In this document: positions 35,756-44,980 of the stretch, one piece after another | Position numbering within the stretch: the stretch's first letter is position 1 | Layout of the letters: the number at the start of each line of letters is the position of its first letter | Source of the DNA: Pseudomonadota bacterium | Lineage (GTDB): Bacteria; Pseudomonadota; Gammaproteobacteria; Burkholderiales; Rhodocyclaceae | Length of the DNA stretch: 64,000 nt | Assembly (NCBI GenBank): GCA_029776255.1 | Contig: JAKOTN010000159.1 | Coordinates: 124,001-188,000, forward strand | Direction: 5' to 3' | Position numbers and translations under genes: made by a program | Notes under the pieces: model-generated | What the model was told of the DNA's origin: nothing | What the model saw: the letters and a program-made list of their open reading frames with translations, nothing else | Database searches by the model: none

Positions 35756-38515
35756 TCAAGCCGGCCCCGCCTCTAGCGGCTGCCGCGCGGACGTCAAGGG
35801 CAAGGTGAAGCGAAACGTCGCCCCCTCCCCGACCGCGCTCTCCACCCACAAACGGCCGCCGAAGTGTTCGACAATCCGGCGGCTGATCGGCAGACCAAGG
35901 CCGGTACCCGATGGCTTGGCCGTCATCGTGTCGCCGACCTGGCGGAATTTTTCGAAAATGAGTTGTTGATCTTCGGGGCGGATGCCGGGTCCGTTGTCGG
36001 CGACGCTGACTTCCAGCGCCTCGCCCAGCACCCTTAGCCGCACCCGCACTTCACCGCTGCCCGGGGTCAGGAATTTGACCGCGTTGGACAACAGATTCAG
36101 CATCACTTGAATCAGCCGGTCGCGATCGGCCAGTATCAGCGGCGAGTTCTCGGGCAGATCGACGATGACCTGCGCTTCTTTCTCGCGGAAAAGCTGGCTG
36201 GTGGCGGCAACGGACCGGTCGATCACTTCCGTCAGATCGAGCTCACAGCCGTTCCAGTCGGCCCGGCCGGACTCGATCTTGGCCAGATCCAGCGTCTGGT
36301 TGATCAGCCGCGTCAGGCGCTCGGTCTCGCTGACCACCAGACCGAGAAAACGCTGCCGGTCGGCCAGATGCATCTTCGGATCGTCGTGCAGCAATTCCGA
36401 AAAAGCGCGGATCGACGTCAGCGGCGTGCGCAGCTCGTGCGTCACCGAGGACATGATGTCATCCTTGACGCGATCGAGTTCCTTGAGCCGCTCGTTGGCT
36501 TCCTGCAATTCCGTCGTCGCCGCCTGCAACTGACGCGATTTGCGCTCCAGTTCGCGGCTGTAGGAGCGCAACTGCGAGGCTTCGTCGAGGATGTTCATCA
36601 CTTCTTCGATGCTCAAGGGTTCTTCCTTGGCCACCGAGGCGACCATCACCCGCGCCGAGGCGCTGCCGATGGCGCCGGCGAGCAGGGACTCGGCAAACTG
36701 CACCAGACGGGCGTCCGCCTCCATTTCGTCGGCGCTGCCGGCACCGTGCCGCTTGGCGAAGGCGGCGAACGCCGTTTGTGCCCGGCCCGGCCCGAGAAAG
36801 CGCCCGACCAGATCCCGCAGATCGCCCACCCGCGCGCGGCCACGCCACAACGCCGCGCCGCGTTGGCCGGTGTCCTTCAGGGCATCGACGAAAACCGTCG
36901 CCTGCGTCGCCTCGGCGACCATCGGTGGCCGCAGCAGCGAAACGCCGACATAAGCCCCGATATTGGCGAAAAAACTCCAGAACAAACAATGCGATATTTC
37001 GTCAACACCAGTCAGTCCGAACAATTGTTGCGGCCGCAGGAGATCGATTCCGAACAGCCCTTGGGTAAGGAAATCGGCGGGCAGCCAGCCGGACTTGGCG
37101 AACGACGGCAGCAACAGGGTGTAAGCCCAGACCAGGAAGCCCGCCGACAAGCCGGCCATCGCCCCGCCACGGGTACCGCCGCGCCAGTACATGCCGCCGA
37201 TCAGCGCCGGCGCGAACTGCGCCACCGCCGAAAAACTGATCAGGCCGATGGCCACCAGCGCATAGGCCTCGCCGGCGAGACGGAAGTACAGGTAGCCGAG
37301 CAACAGAATGAGCGCAATGGCGCCGCGCCGAATCGTCAGCAACAAGCGCGACAGATCGCGTGAGTCGTCCAGCAGGGTTTTGTGGGAACGCAGCAGCAGC
37401 GGCATGACCAGGTCGTTGCAGACCATGGTCGACAAGGCAATGGTTTCGACGATGACCATGCCGGTGCCGGCCGACAGCCCGCCGATGAACACCAGCAGCA
37501 CCAACCCTTCATGCCGGAGCGCCATCGGCAGCGTGAGCACGAAGGTATCGGCATCGACGCCCTGCCCCGCGAAATGCAGCAGGCCGCCAAGCGCGATCGG
37601 CAGCACGAACAGATTGATCAGCAACAGATATAAGGGAAAAAGCCACGCCGCGCGCCGGAGATGTTCTTCATTGACGTTTTCGACGACGGCGATCTGAAAC
37701 TGCCGCGGCAGAAAAAGCAGCGCCATCGCCGAGAGGAACAACAGCGAAAACCAACTGGTATAGCCTTGACCGGAAGGCACCGCGCCGAGAAGTTGCCGGA
37801 GCGACGGATCGTCGAGCGCGCGCTGAAAAATGTCGCCGAAACCGTTGTACATGCCATAAGTGACGAAAACGCCGACGGCGGTGAAGGAAACCAGCTTGAC
37901 GCAGGATTCCAGGGCGATCGCCGCGACCATGCCTTCGTGCCGCTCGGTGGCGTCGAGATGCCGCGTTCCGAAAACGATGGTGAACGCGGCGAGGATCAGG
38001 GCCACGTAAAAACTGATGTCGGCCGCGACGGAGGTTGTCGCGCTGCGTCCCGGCATCACGATATCCGGATAGCCGAGCAGCAGGCTGATCGAACTGGACA
38101 CCGCCTTGAGTTGCAGGGCGATGTACGGAATGACGCCGACCACGGCGATGATCGTCACCAGCCCGCCCAGACGGTGGCTTTTGCCGTAGCGCGAGGAAAT
38201 GAAGTCGGCGATCGACGTGATGCGGTTGGCCTTGACGATACGAATCATCTTCAGCAACAGAAACCAGCCGAGCGCCATCACCAGCGTCGGTCCGAGATAC
38301 ACCGGCAAGAAACCGATGCCCGACACCGCCGCCCGCCCGACGCTGCCATAGAAGGTCCAGGTGGTGCAGTAGACGGCCATCGACAAGGCATAGGTGCTGG
38401 GATTGGCGATAAGCGACCGCCCCCGGTCGGCGCGCTGGTCGCCCCACCAGGCCACCGCGAACAGCAGGCCGAGATAGACCAGCGAAACGGCAATGATCAC
38501 CGACAGATCGAGCAT
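35756..38515 (-). CDS. SLC5 (sodium:solute symporter)-histidine kinase
   Basis: A 919-residue sensor. Residues 1 to about 500 are a 12-13 helix sodium:solute symporter domain (STYALSMAVYCTTWTFYGSVG, ADFISSRYGKSHRLGG), followed by an intracellular linker with coiled coil and a full kinase core: H-box SSVTHELRTPLTS with His693, N box NLLSNAVKFL, G1 VADNGPGI and G2 GTGLGLPISRRI. CbrA and CrbS proteins of gammaproteobacteria share this architecture and respond to histidine or acetate; the ligand here is unknown. No receiver is fused; the next gene encodes one. The small membrane protein gene lies nine bases upstream. Confidence 0.93.
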   Translation of the reverse strand: MLDLSVIIAVSLVYLGLLFAVAWWGDQRADRGRSLIANPSTYALSMAVYCTTWTFYGSVGRAAVSGIGFLPVYLGPTLVMALGWFLLLKMIRIVKANRITSIADFISSRYGKSHRLGGLVTIIAVVGVIPYIALQLKAVSSSISLLLGYPDIVMPGRSATTSVAADISFYVALILAAFTIVFGTRHLDATERHEGMVAAIALESCVKLVSFTAVGVFVTYGMYNGFGDIFQRALDDPSLRQLLGAVPSGQGYTSWFSLLFLSAMALLFLPRQFQIAVVENVNEEHLRRAAWLFPLYLLLINLFVLPIALGGLLHFAGQGVDADTFVLTLPMALRHEGLVLLVFIGGLSAGTGMVIVETIALSTMVCNDLVMPLLLRSHKTLLDDSRDLSRLLLTIRRGAIALILLLGYLYFRLAGEAYALVAIGLISFSAVAQFAPALIGGMYWRGGTRGGAMAGLSAGFLVWAYTLLLPSFAKSGWLPADFLTQGLFGIDLLRPQQLFGLTGVDEISHCLFWSFFANIGAYVGVSLLRPPMVAEATQATVFVDALKDTGQRGAALWRGRARVGDLRDLVGRFLGPGRAQTAFAAFAKRHGAGSADEMEADARLVQFAESLLAGAIGSASARVMVASVAKEEPLSIEEVMNILDEASQLRSYSRELERKSRQLQAATTELQEANERLKELDRVKDDIMSSVTHELRTPLTSIRAFSELLHDDPKMHLADRQRFLGLVVSETERLTRLINQTLDLAKIESGRADWNGCELDLTEVIDRSVAATSQLFREKEAQVIVDLPENSPLILADRDRLIQVMLNLLSNAVKFLTPGSGEVRVRLRVLGEALEVSVADNGPGIRPEDQQLIFEKFRQVGDTMTAKPSGTGLGLPISRRIVEHFGGRLWVESAVGEGATFRFTLPLTSARQPLEAGPA

Positions 38516-38524
38516 GGCCGTCGC

Positions 38525-38725
38525 CTATCGGACGTGCCGCTCGATCGCCCAGGCGATCAAGGCGATGACCATCGCCCAGGCGAAGAAAACATAACCGTAA
38601 ATGAGAGGAATGCCGGCGATGGCCGCGTGCCGGTCGAACAGCGACAAGAGCGGATAGTTGAACAACACGCAGCCCACCAGGAATGCCGCCGCCAATCGAT
38701 CGCCCGCGAGTATCCTACGATGCAT
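38525..38725 (-). CDS. Small two-helix membrane protein
   Basis: A 66-residue protein with two hydrophobic segments (AAAFLVGCVLFNYPLLSLF and IPLIYGYVFFAWAMVIALIAWAIE), ending in a basic tail. It resembles the short companion subunits encoded before solute:sodium symporters (DUF3311/DUF485-like) and is likely the partner of the transporter-kinase nine bases downstream. The ATG at 38725 follows AAGGAGGAG at good spacing. It is the first gene of the operon. Confidence 0.78.
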   Translation of the reverse strand: MHRRILAGDRLAAAFLVGCVLFNYPLLSLFDRHAAIAGIPLIYGYVFFAWAMVIALIAWAIERHVR

Positions 38726-39206
38726 TTTCTCCTCCTTTTGTCGACAGTCGCCGGCGCCTCGCCGCGCTTTGCAGGCGGTGGTGGTGCCGTGCCGCTTCTC
38801 CTCTGGATGCACACCCGAAGACTTGCCCGGCACTTCGACAACATGCCCGGGACACCCGGCCGAGGCGATCGCTTTCCCGGAAGGCGAACGATGAAAGGCC
38901 GTTCGTCGGACGAAGGATTCGCGGTTTCGGCGCGGTTGTTTCGTGTTTTGTTATGTTCTCGCCCCGCATTGTCGGCAATCGGATGCTGCGACGCAATACC
39001 TTCCACCCGAATCGGTGCATCGACGGTTCGTCCGACAGCCGCTTCGTGCGTCCTAACGACGCATTTTCGGCGGTTGATACATGAGCGATGCGTCGGCGCT
39101 CCGGCGGGCTAGCAACCGAACGTCCAATGCTCGATTTTCGATTGACCTTGGCGCCCGCGCGCGGTAATACTTTGTTAAGCCTTGCCATTTCCATCTGAAA
39201 GCTGCC
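38726..39206. other. Divergent intergenic region, no gene seen
   Basis: 481 bases between the minus-strand signalling operon and the plus-strand envelope module. Both promoters should be here. Long open frames cross it on both strands but have Arg/Ser-rich shadow composition. I saw no clear promoter pair, RNA gene or repeat. Confidence 0.5.
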
Positions 39207-40325
39207 ATGTCCAAAACGGCCAAGATCCTCGTCACCCTGCTACTGCTGGTCGTTTTCGCCGGCTCGCTCGCCCTGGCCTGGCGCGAACAGCGGGCGACAG
39301 CGGAGAGCCGGCCGCCGGGAGCCGCCAGCACGCCCCTTGAAGGCGTGATAGCGGTCGACGTCGAACCTTTTTTTCAGGATGAGCGGGTGCGGAAAATCCT
39401 GGCCGCCCATCGTCTGCCGGTACAAGTGCTACGCATGGGCAGCCGCGACATGCCCGGCAAGGTGGCCACCGGCACGCCGCCGGATTTCCTCTTCGCCAGC
39501 GGCGTCGTGGCGGCCAACGAGATCGTCGAGACGGCACGCAAGGCCAACATCGCGGTCACGCAGGTCGCGCCGTTCCATACCCCGCTGGTCGTCGCTTCCT
39601 GGGAGCCGATTGCCGGCATCCTAGTCGCCAATGGCTTGGCCGCGCCCATGCAGCCGCGCGTGTACAGCCTGAACATGGCCGGACTGACCGAGACGATGCT
39701 GGCCAAGAAACGCTGGCGCGACCTTCGGCAAGCGAACGCCTACGAGGTGTCTCGCGCGGTCCTGGTTTCCACCACCGATGTGCGGCGCAGCAACTCGGCG
39801 GCGATGTACCTGGCGTTGACCGGCTACGCGCTGACCGGCGAAATCATCGACAACCGCGCCACCGCGCGCGCTACCGCCGCCCGGCTGGCGGAGCTGTTCA
39901 AGCGTCAGGGCTTTCAGGAAAACTACGTGAATGGCAATTTCGACGACTACGTGGCCATCGGCATCGGCAAGGCGCCACTGGCTTTCATCTATGAAAATCA
40001 GTTGGTTAGTCATGCAATGACGAAAAAAGGCATCAGCGCCGACATGGCGTTGCTCTACCCGAAACCGACCATCGTCAACAAGGTGGTCTTCGTCGCCACC
40101 AACGAACGCGCCAAGGCGCTTGGCGAATTGCTGGCCTCCAACGCGGAATTGCAGGGCATCGCGATCGATCACGGCTTTCGTACCGCCGATACCGACCGTT
40201 TCGTCAATGCCGTCAAACCGACCGGCCTGGCCGTTCAACCGCGGATCGTGGACGTGGTGGACCCACCATCGGCCGGGGTGATGGCCGAAATGATCGATGT
40301 GGTTAGCAAGGAGATGACTCAATGA
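39207..40325 (+). CDS. Membrane-anchored periplasmic binding-protein-like protein
   Basis: A 372-residue protein with an N-terminal membrane anchor or signal (ILVTLLLLVVFAGSLALAW) and a long extracytoplasmic domain that reads like a solute-binding protein: VDVEPFFQDERV near the start, PPDFLFASG, and a second lobe around LLYPKPTIVNKVVFV. There is no associated ABC permease or ATPase gene. Its stop overlaps the start of the next gene (ATGA), whose product has a second, different binding-protein domain and a VWA domain. It is probably part of an envelope complex, not a transporter; ligand unknown. Confidence 0.7.
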   Translation: MSKTAKILVTLLLLVVFAGSLALAWREQRATAESRPPGAASTPLEGVIAVDVEPFFQDERVRKILAAHRLPVQVLRMGSRDMPGKVATGTPPDFLFASGVVAANEIVETARKANIAVTQVAPFHTPLVVASWEPIAGILVANGLAAPMQPRVYSLNMAGLTETMLAKKRWRDLRQANAYEVSRAVLVSTTDVRRSNSAAMYLALTGYALTGEIIDNRATARATAARLAELFKRQGFQENYVNGNFDDYVAIGIGKAPLAFIYENQLVSHAMTKKGISADMALLYPKPTIVNKVVFVATNERAKALGELLASNAELQGIAIDHGFRTADTDRFVNAVKPTGLAVQPRIVDVVDPPSAGVMAEMIDVVSKEMTQ

Positions 40326-41986
40326 GTGCCCACCGTTGGCTCGCGGCGGCGGCCGCCATTTGGCTGTTGGCGACCGGTTGCGGCCGTCAGGACACTTCCA
40401 CCGGCCGTTCGGCGGGTTCCGACGACGCCGGCGCACCCGTGTTCCGGGTGCTGGCGACCAGCGATCTGCGCGATGCATTGCCCTTGCAGGAGATGGTCGA
40501 GAAAGCCACCGGTGTGAAATTGCGCTTCACGTTCGGCGGCACCATGGAAAGCACCGAGGCGGTGCTCGCCGGAAAGGCCGACGCCGACGCGGCGTGGTTC
40601 GCCAACGCCAGATACCTGCTATCGGACGCCCAAGGCCAGAGTCGCGTCAAATTGCAGGAAAAGATCGCCCTCTCGCCGATCGCCGTCGGCGTCAGCGAAT
40701 CGGCGGCCAATCAACTCCACTGGACCGACCCGGCCATCGCCGACCGGCTAACCTGGAAAGACATCGCCGCCGCCGCCAAGGCCGGCAAGCTGACCTATGC
40801 GCTGTCCAATCCCGCCACGTCCAACCAGGGGTTCATGGCGTTGATGGGCGTCGTCGCCGCCACCAGCCAGAAAGCCGAGGCGCTGACCGCCGCCGATGTC
40901 GACCGCCGGGCCATTGCCGACTTCATCAAGGGCTACAAACTGCCCGGCGACAATTCGAGCGATCTGTCGGAGCAGTTCATTGCCCAGCAGGGCACGCGGG
41001 TGAACGCCTTCATCAACTACGAGAGTTGGTTGCTGTCGCTCAACGCCTCCGGCCGGCTGCGCGAGAAACTGACGCTGATTTACCCGCGCGAGGGAGTCAG
41101 CACCGCCGACTACCCGCTGTTGTTGTTGAACGACGCCCGACGCGCCGATTATCTGAAAGTGGTCGATTACCTCAAAAGCGAACCCGCGCAACTGTGGCTT
41201 GCCCGGCAAACCTTGCGGCGCCCGATCAAGCCCGAACTCGCCGCTCGCGTCAGCGAACTGCCGTCGCACACCGGCCTGCGCGTCGAACTGCCCTTCTCCA
41301 CCGACCGGGCGCTGGCCGATGGCCTGATCGACGCCTATCTCAACGAATTCCGCACCCCGATCGCCAGCACCTTCGTGCTCGACACCAGCGGCAGCATGGC
41401 CGGCGCCACGCGTCGTGGACAGTTGGTACAGGCCATCCACTACATCGCCGGCGCCGACAATTCGCTCACCGGTCGCATCGCCAAACTCACCAGCCGGGAA
41501 AAACTGTGGTTGCTGCCGTTCGCCGACCAGCCCCGGCAGCGCACCGCGTTCACCGTTCCCGCCGGCTCGCCGCCGGCGCGGGGCGTGCAGTCGGTAGCCG
41601 ACAGCAAGGCCAAACAACAAGTGTTGGCCGAAGTGCGTGACTACGCGGACGGTTTGCGGATGACCGGCGGCACGGCGCTGTACGACGCCGTTTATCTGGC
41701 ACTGGTGGAAATGCTCGAAGAACAGAAAAAGAATCCCGACTACCGTTACTCGGTGGTGGCTTTCACCGACGGTGAAAACAATCAGGGCCGCGGCCTCGCC
41801 CGTTTCAAGGCCGATTACGCGGCGCTACCCGAGGACGTGCGCGGCATCCCGGTGTTCATGGTGCTCTATGGCGAAGCCCGGGAGGCCGATTTGAAGGCGT
41901 TGGTGGCCACGACCGGCGGCAAGGTGTTCGACGCCCGCAACACGCCGCTGTACCGCGTGTTCCGTGACATCCGGAGTTACCAGTGA
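40322..41986 (+). CDS. Lipoprotein with binding-protein and VWA domains
   Basis: A 554-residue exported protein. A lipoprotein-like signal ends LLATGC. Residues about 35-310 form an extracellular solute-binding domain (FRVLATSDLRDALPL, FGGTMESTEAVLAGKADADAAW), and residues about 345-550 a von Willebrand factor A domain with the MIDAS sequence FVLDTSGSMAG (Asp354), Thr in MTGGTALYD and VVAFTDGENNQGRG. Proteins with this pair of domains occur beside XpaC- and TelA-like proteins in other bacteria, but no mechanism is established. It overlaps both neighbours by four bases, so the three genes are translationally linked. Confidence 0.82.
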   Translation: MSAHRWLAAAAAIWLLATGCGRQDTSTGRSAGSDDAGAPVFRVLATSDLRDALPLQEMVEKATGVKLRFTFGGTMESTEAVLAGKADADAAWFANARYLLSDAQGQSRVKLQEKIALSPIAVGVSESAANQLHWTDPAIADRLTWKDIAAAAKAGKLTYALSNPATSNQGFMALMGVVAATSQKAEALTAADVDRRAIADFIKGYKLPGDNSSDLSEQFIAQQGTRVNAFINYESWLLSLNASGRLREKLTLIYPREGVSTADYPLLLLNDARRADYLKVVDYLKSEPAQLWLARQTLRRPIKPELAARVSELPSHTGLRVELPFSTDRALADGLIDAYLNEFRTPIASTFVLDTSGSMAGATRRGQLVQAIHYIAGADNSLTGRIAKLTSREKLWLLPFADQPRQRTAFTVPAGSPPARGVQSVADSKAKQQVLAEVRDYADGLRMTGGTALYDAVYLALVEMLEEQKKNPDYRYSVVAFTDGENNQGRGLARFKADYAALPEDVRGIPVFMVLYGEAREADLKALVATTGGKVFDARNTPLYRVFRDIRSYQ

Positions 41987-42705
41987 CCGTTCTTTGGCGC
42001 CTGCTCAACGCGCCGGCCAACTGGTGCGGCCTGCTGCTGGCCAGCGCGGTGCTGCTGCTCCAGGCGAACGGTCTGCTCGGCCTGCCCGGCTTCGCGATCG
42101 CCCTGCTCGGCTACGCCGCCGGTTTCGTCGGCGGCGGCTTGTGGCTGGGTTTTCCGGCCTGGCGCGATCCGGTGGGGTCAGCGTGCCTCGATGACCAGAC
42201 AGACGACAAGAACGATGCCCGTCAAGCGATGGAAAACGCGCTCGCCGCCGTGCGGCAAGGAATCGCCAGCCACCCCGAGCAGCGTTTTCCCGCCGCCCTG
42301 CGCAACCGCGTGTTGACCTTGTGCCGGTCGCTGGATGAACTGCTGCGCCAGTGGGAATCGTCGCGCGGCACCCTGTCGCTCCAGGACGGCTTCGACGCCC
42401 GCCATATCGCCACCCGCTACCTGCCCGACGCGCTGAACGCCTATCTGTCGATTCCGGCGCCCTACGCCGCCGAGCGGCGGCTGGACAACGGCAAGACCGC
42501 CCAGGAGACCTTCAAGGACACGCTGGCGGAGCTAGAAGACAAGGTGCGGGAACTCGCCGACGATCTGGCGGCGCAGGATGCGCAAGCCTTTTTGCAACAC
42601 TCGCGCTTTCTTCGCCGCAAATTCGCCGAAAATCCGTTGACCGAAATGCCGGCCCTGGACTTGCCGCCGCCGGAGAACCTCTTGCCGCCGCGTCGGGAAG
42701 GCTGA
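41983..42705 (+). CDS. XpaC-like membrane protein
   Basis: A 240-residue protein with two closely spaced membrane segments at the N-terminus (residues about 10-60) and a cytoplasmic helical domain. The stretch RYLPDALNAYLSIPAPYA, the following TFKDTLAELEDKVRELADDL, and HSRFLRRKF resemble XpaC (5-bromo-4-chloroindolyl phosphate hydrolysis protein) family members; this assignment is by eye. The start is a GTG at 41983 overlapping the stop of the VWA gene. The coupling suggests one complex spanning the membrane, with binding and VWA domains outside and this helical domain inside. Confidence 0.65.
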   Translation: MTVLWRLLNAPANWCGLLLASAVLLLQANGLLGLPGFAIALLGYAAGFVGGGLWLGFPAWRDPVGSACLDDQTDDKNDARQAMENALAAVRQGIASHPEQRFPAALRNRVLTLCRSLDELLRQWESSRGTLSLQDGFDARHIATRYLPDALNAYLSIPAPYAAERRLDNGKTAQETFKDTLAELEDKVRELADDLAAQDAQAFLQHSRFLRRKFAENPLTEMPALDLPPPENLLPPRREG

Positions 42706-42785
42706 ACGGAAGAACGCGAGGGCGCGGCGGTGACCACGCTCGGTGTAAACTCCCCTCCGCCGTCCACCTCGCTCCGCGCTACCCG

Positions 42786-43484
42786 ATGAACCCCGCCATC
42801 CTGTTGATCGAAGACGATCGCCCCATCGCCGAAAACGTCGTTCTCGCCCTGGCGCGGGACAATCTCGATTGCCGGCATGTCACGCTGGCCGCCGAAGGAC
42901 TGGCGTTGTTGCGCGACGGCGGTTTCGACCTGCTGATTCTCGACGTCGGCCTGCCCGACGCCAACGGCTTCGATGTCTGCCGCGCCTTGCGCGGTTTTTC
43001 CGACCTGCCGGTGATCTTCCTGACCGCTCGCTCCGACGAGATCGACCGCGTCGTCGGCCTGGAAATCGGCGCCGACGATTACGTTCCGAAACCGTTCAGC
43101 CCGCGCGAGCTGGCGGCGCGAGTGAAGAGCATCCTGCGCCGGGCGCGCGGCAACGGCCACGGCGCCATCGGCGTGGCGCCGTCCTCCGGCCCGGCTTTCC
43201 TGCGGGTCGATGAGGAACGCGCCTGCATCGCCTGCCGTGGCCAGACGCTGGAACTCAGCCGCAGCGAATACCTGATGCTCAAGCTGCTGGCCGCGCGACC
43301 GGAAAAAGTCTTCAGCCGCGCCGAACTGATGGATGCCGCCGGGTTGGCCGAAGCCAGCCTGGAGCGCTCGGTCGACACCCATATCAAGAGCCTGCGCGCC
43401 AAGCTGGCGGCATGCGCGCCGGATGTCGACGCCATCCGCACCCATCGCGGGCTGGGCTACAGCCTGGTCCGGGCGAAGGCGTGA
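42786..43484 (+). CDS. creB: Response regulator CreB
   Basis: An OmpR-type response regulator of 232 residues. The receiver has acidic residues in LLIEDDRP, Asp53 in LILDVGLPDANGFDVC and Lys in YVPKPFSP; the C-terminal winged helix contains LSRSEYLMLKLLAARPEKVFSR and RSVDTHIKSLRAKL. Assignment to CreB follows from the creC and creD genes directly downstream. In E. coli CreBC responds to growth conditions and controls creD and envelope functions. The gene begins 80 bases after the XpaC-like gene and may share its transcript. Confidence 0.88.
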   Translation: MNPAILLIEDDRPIAENVVLALARDNLDCRHVTLAAEGLALLRDGGFDLLILDVGLPDANGFDVCRALRGFSDLPVIFLTARSDEIDRVVGLEIGADDYVPKPFSPRELAARVKSILRRARGNGHGAIGVAPSSGPAFLRVDEERACIACRGQTLELSRSEYLMLKLLAARPEKVFSRAELMDAAGLAEASLERSVDTHIKSLRAKLAACAPDVDAIRTHRGLGYSLVRAKA

Positions 43485-44908
43485 ATTTCTTCGTCCGCTT
43501 CTTCGTCGGTTACGTGCTGGTCGCCGCCGTCGCCGTGTTGCTGGCGATGAAACTGTTTACCGATCAATTCGTTCCGGGCGTTCGCCAGTCGGTCGAGGAA
43601 ACCTTGCTGCAAACCGCCAACCTGCTGGCCGAAATGGCGCGGCCGATGCGCGGTCACACGGGCGTCGACAGCATCGAAGCGGTGTTCCAGGCTTACGAAA
43701 AAAGACGCTTCGAAGCGCGCATCTACGGCGTGTTGAAGAACGACCCCGATCTGCGCGTCTACGTCACCGATCACACCGGCCGGGTGGTTTTCGACAGCCG
43801 GGGCCGCGACACCGGTCAGGACTATTCCGCCTGGCAGGATGTCGCCCGCACCCTCAAGGGCCAATACGGCGCCCGCACCACTCGCGAGAACGATTACGAC
43901 CGTAACAGTAGCGTGATGTACGTCGCCGCGCCCATCGTCCAGGACGGACGGATTGCCGGCGTGCTGTCCGTGGGCAAGCCTGCCCGCTCGTTCCAGAGTT
44001 TCATCGACCTCGCGCGCGACAAAGCCTGGCAATCCGCCTTGTGGCTGTTCGCCCTGGCGCTGTTGCTGGCGCTCGGCTTTTCGTTCTGGATGACGCGCGA
44101 TCTGCGCCGGCTGGTGCTTTACGCCACCGAAGTGAGCAGCGGCAAGCGCGACCGCATTCCCATCGAAGGACGTAGCGAACTGCGGCGTCTGGCGCAGGCG
44201 CTGGAACATCTGCGCGCCGAACTCGATGGCAAGGCGCATGTCGAGAAGGTGTCGCAGCTGTTGGCGCACGAACTGAAAAGTCCCATCGCCGCCATCGGCG
44301 GCGCCATCGAGCTGTTGCAGGACGAAACCGATCCCGCCCGCCGCGATCGCCTGCAAAGCAACATCGCCGGCGAAACCGCGCGCCTGCAACGGATCGTCGA
44401 AGGCGTGCTCAATCTGGCGCGGGCCGAGAATCGCGGTCGCCTCGACGAGGTGGACGATTTACCGCTCGACGATCTGCTGCGCGACGTGCTGGCGACGCGC
44501 GAGGCGCGTTTGACGGCCAAATCGCTGCGCGTCGATGCAGACCTGCAACGCGTGCGTGTCCGCGGCAGCCGTTTCCTGCTTCGGCAGGCGCTGACCAATC
44601 TCGTGGATAACGCCATCGACTTCAGCCCCGATGGCGGCGCGCTGCATCTCCGTCTGACGGAAACGGAAAACGGCGTCCGCCTGGAACTGAGCGATCAAGG
44701 GCCGGGAATTCCCGATTACGCCCTGCCGCGCCTGTTCGAGCGTTTTTATTCGCTGCCCCGCCCGGACACCGGCGAACGCAGCAGCGGACTGGGACTCAAT
44801 CTGGTCCGCGAGGTGGCCCGTCTCCACCGGGGCACCATCGAATTGCACAACCAGGCGTCGGGCGGCACCCTGGCGCGCCTGACGCTGCCAGCGAAAATCC
44901 TCACCTAA
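43481..44908 (+). CDS. creC: Sensor histidine kinase CreC
   Basis: A 475-residue sensor kinase (E. coli CreC 474). Two membrane helices (about 7-27 and 183-203) flank a periplasmic domain, then a HAMP-like region and the kinase core: H-box LLAHELKSPIAAIGG with His263, N box LTNLVDNAIDF, G1 LSDQGPGIPD and G2 SSGLGLNLVREV. The GTG at 43481 overlaps the creB stop (GTGA) and gives the CreC N-terminus FFVRFFVGYVLVAA. Confidence 0.9.
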   Translation: MNFFVRFFVGYVLVAAVAVLLAMKLFTDQFVPGVRQSVEETLLQTANLLAEMARPMRGHTGVDSIEAVFQAYEKRRFEARIYGVLKNDPDLRVYVTDHTGRVVFDSRGRDTGQDYSAWQDVARTLKGQYGARTTRENDYDRNSSVMYVAAPIVQDGRIAGVLSVGKPARSFQSFIDLARDKAWQSALWLFALALLLALGFSFWMTRDLRRLVLYATEVSSGKRDRIPIEGRSELRRLAQALEHLRAELDGKAHVEKVSQLLAHELKSPIAAIGGAIELLQDETDPARRDRLQSNIAGETARLQRIVEGVLNLARAENRGRLDEVDDLPLDDLLRDVLATREARLTAKSLRVDADLQRVRVRGSRFLLRQALTNLVDNAIDFSPDGGALHLRLTETENGVRLELSDQGPGIPDYALPRLFERFYSLPRPDTGERSSGLGLNLVREVARLHRGTIELHNQASGGTLARLTLPAKILT

Positions 44909-44980
44909 TCTCCGCGCAAACCTCACGGAGCGCCCACGGTCACGCGGCACACTCCCGGCACCTCATAACCGGAGTACGCC

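Noticed and set aside
36107-39112. Plus-strand open frames of 418 and 483 codons
   Set aside because: Antisense to the SLC5-kinase gene; Gln/Arg/His-rich composition without domain similarity.
44901-44926. Two CCTCAC blocks upstream of creD as a CreB binding site
   Set aside because: The E. coli cre-tag is TTCAC-N6-TTCAC; here the first base differs and the blocks are 22 bases apart, so the match is not strong enough to annotate.
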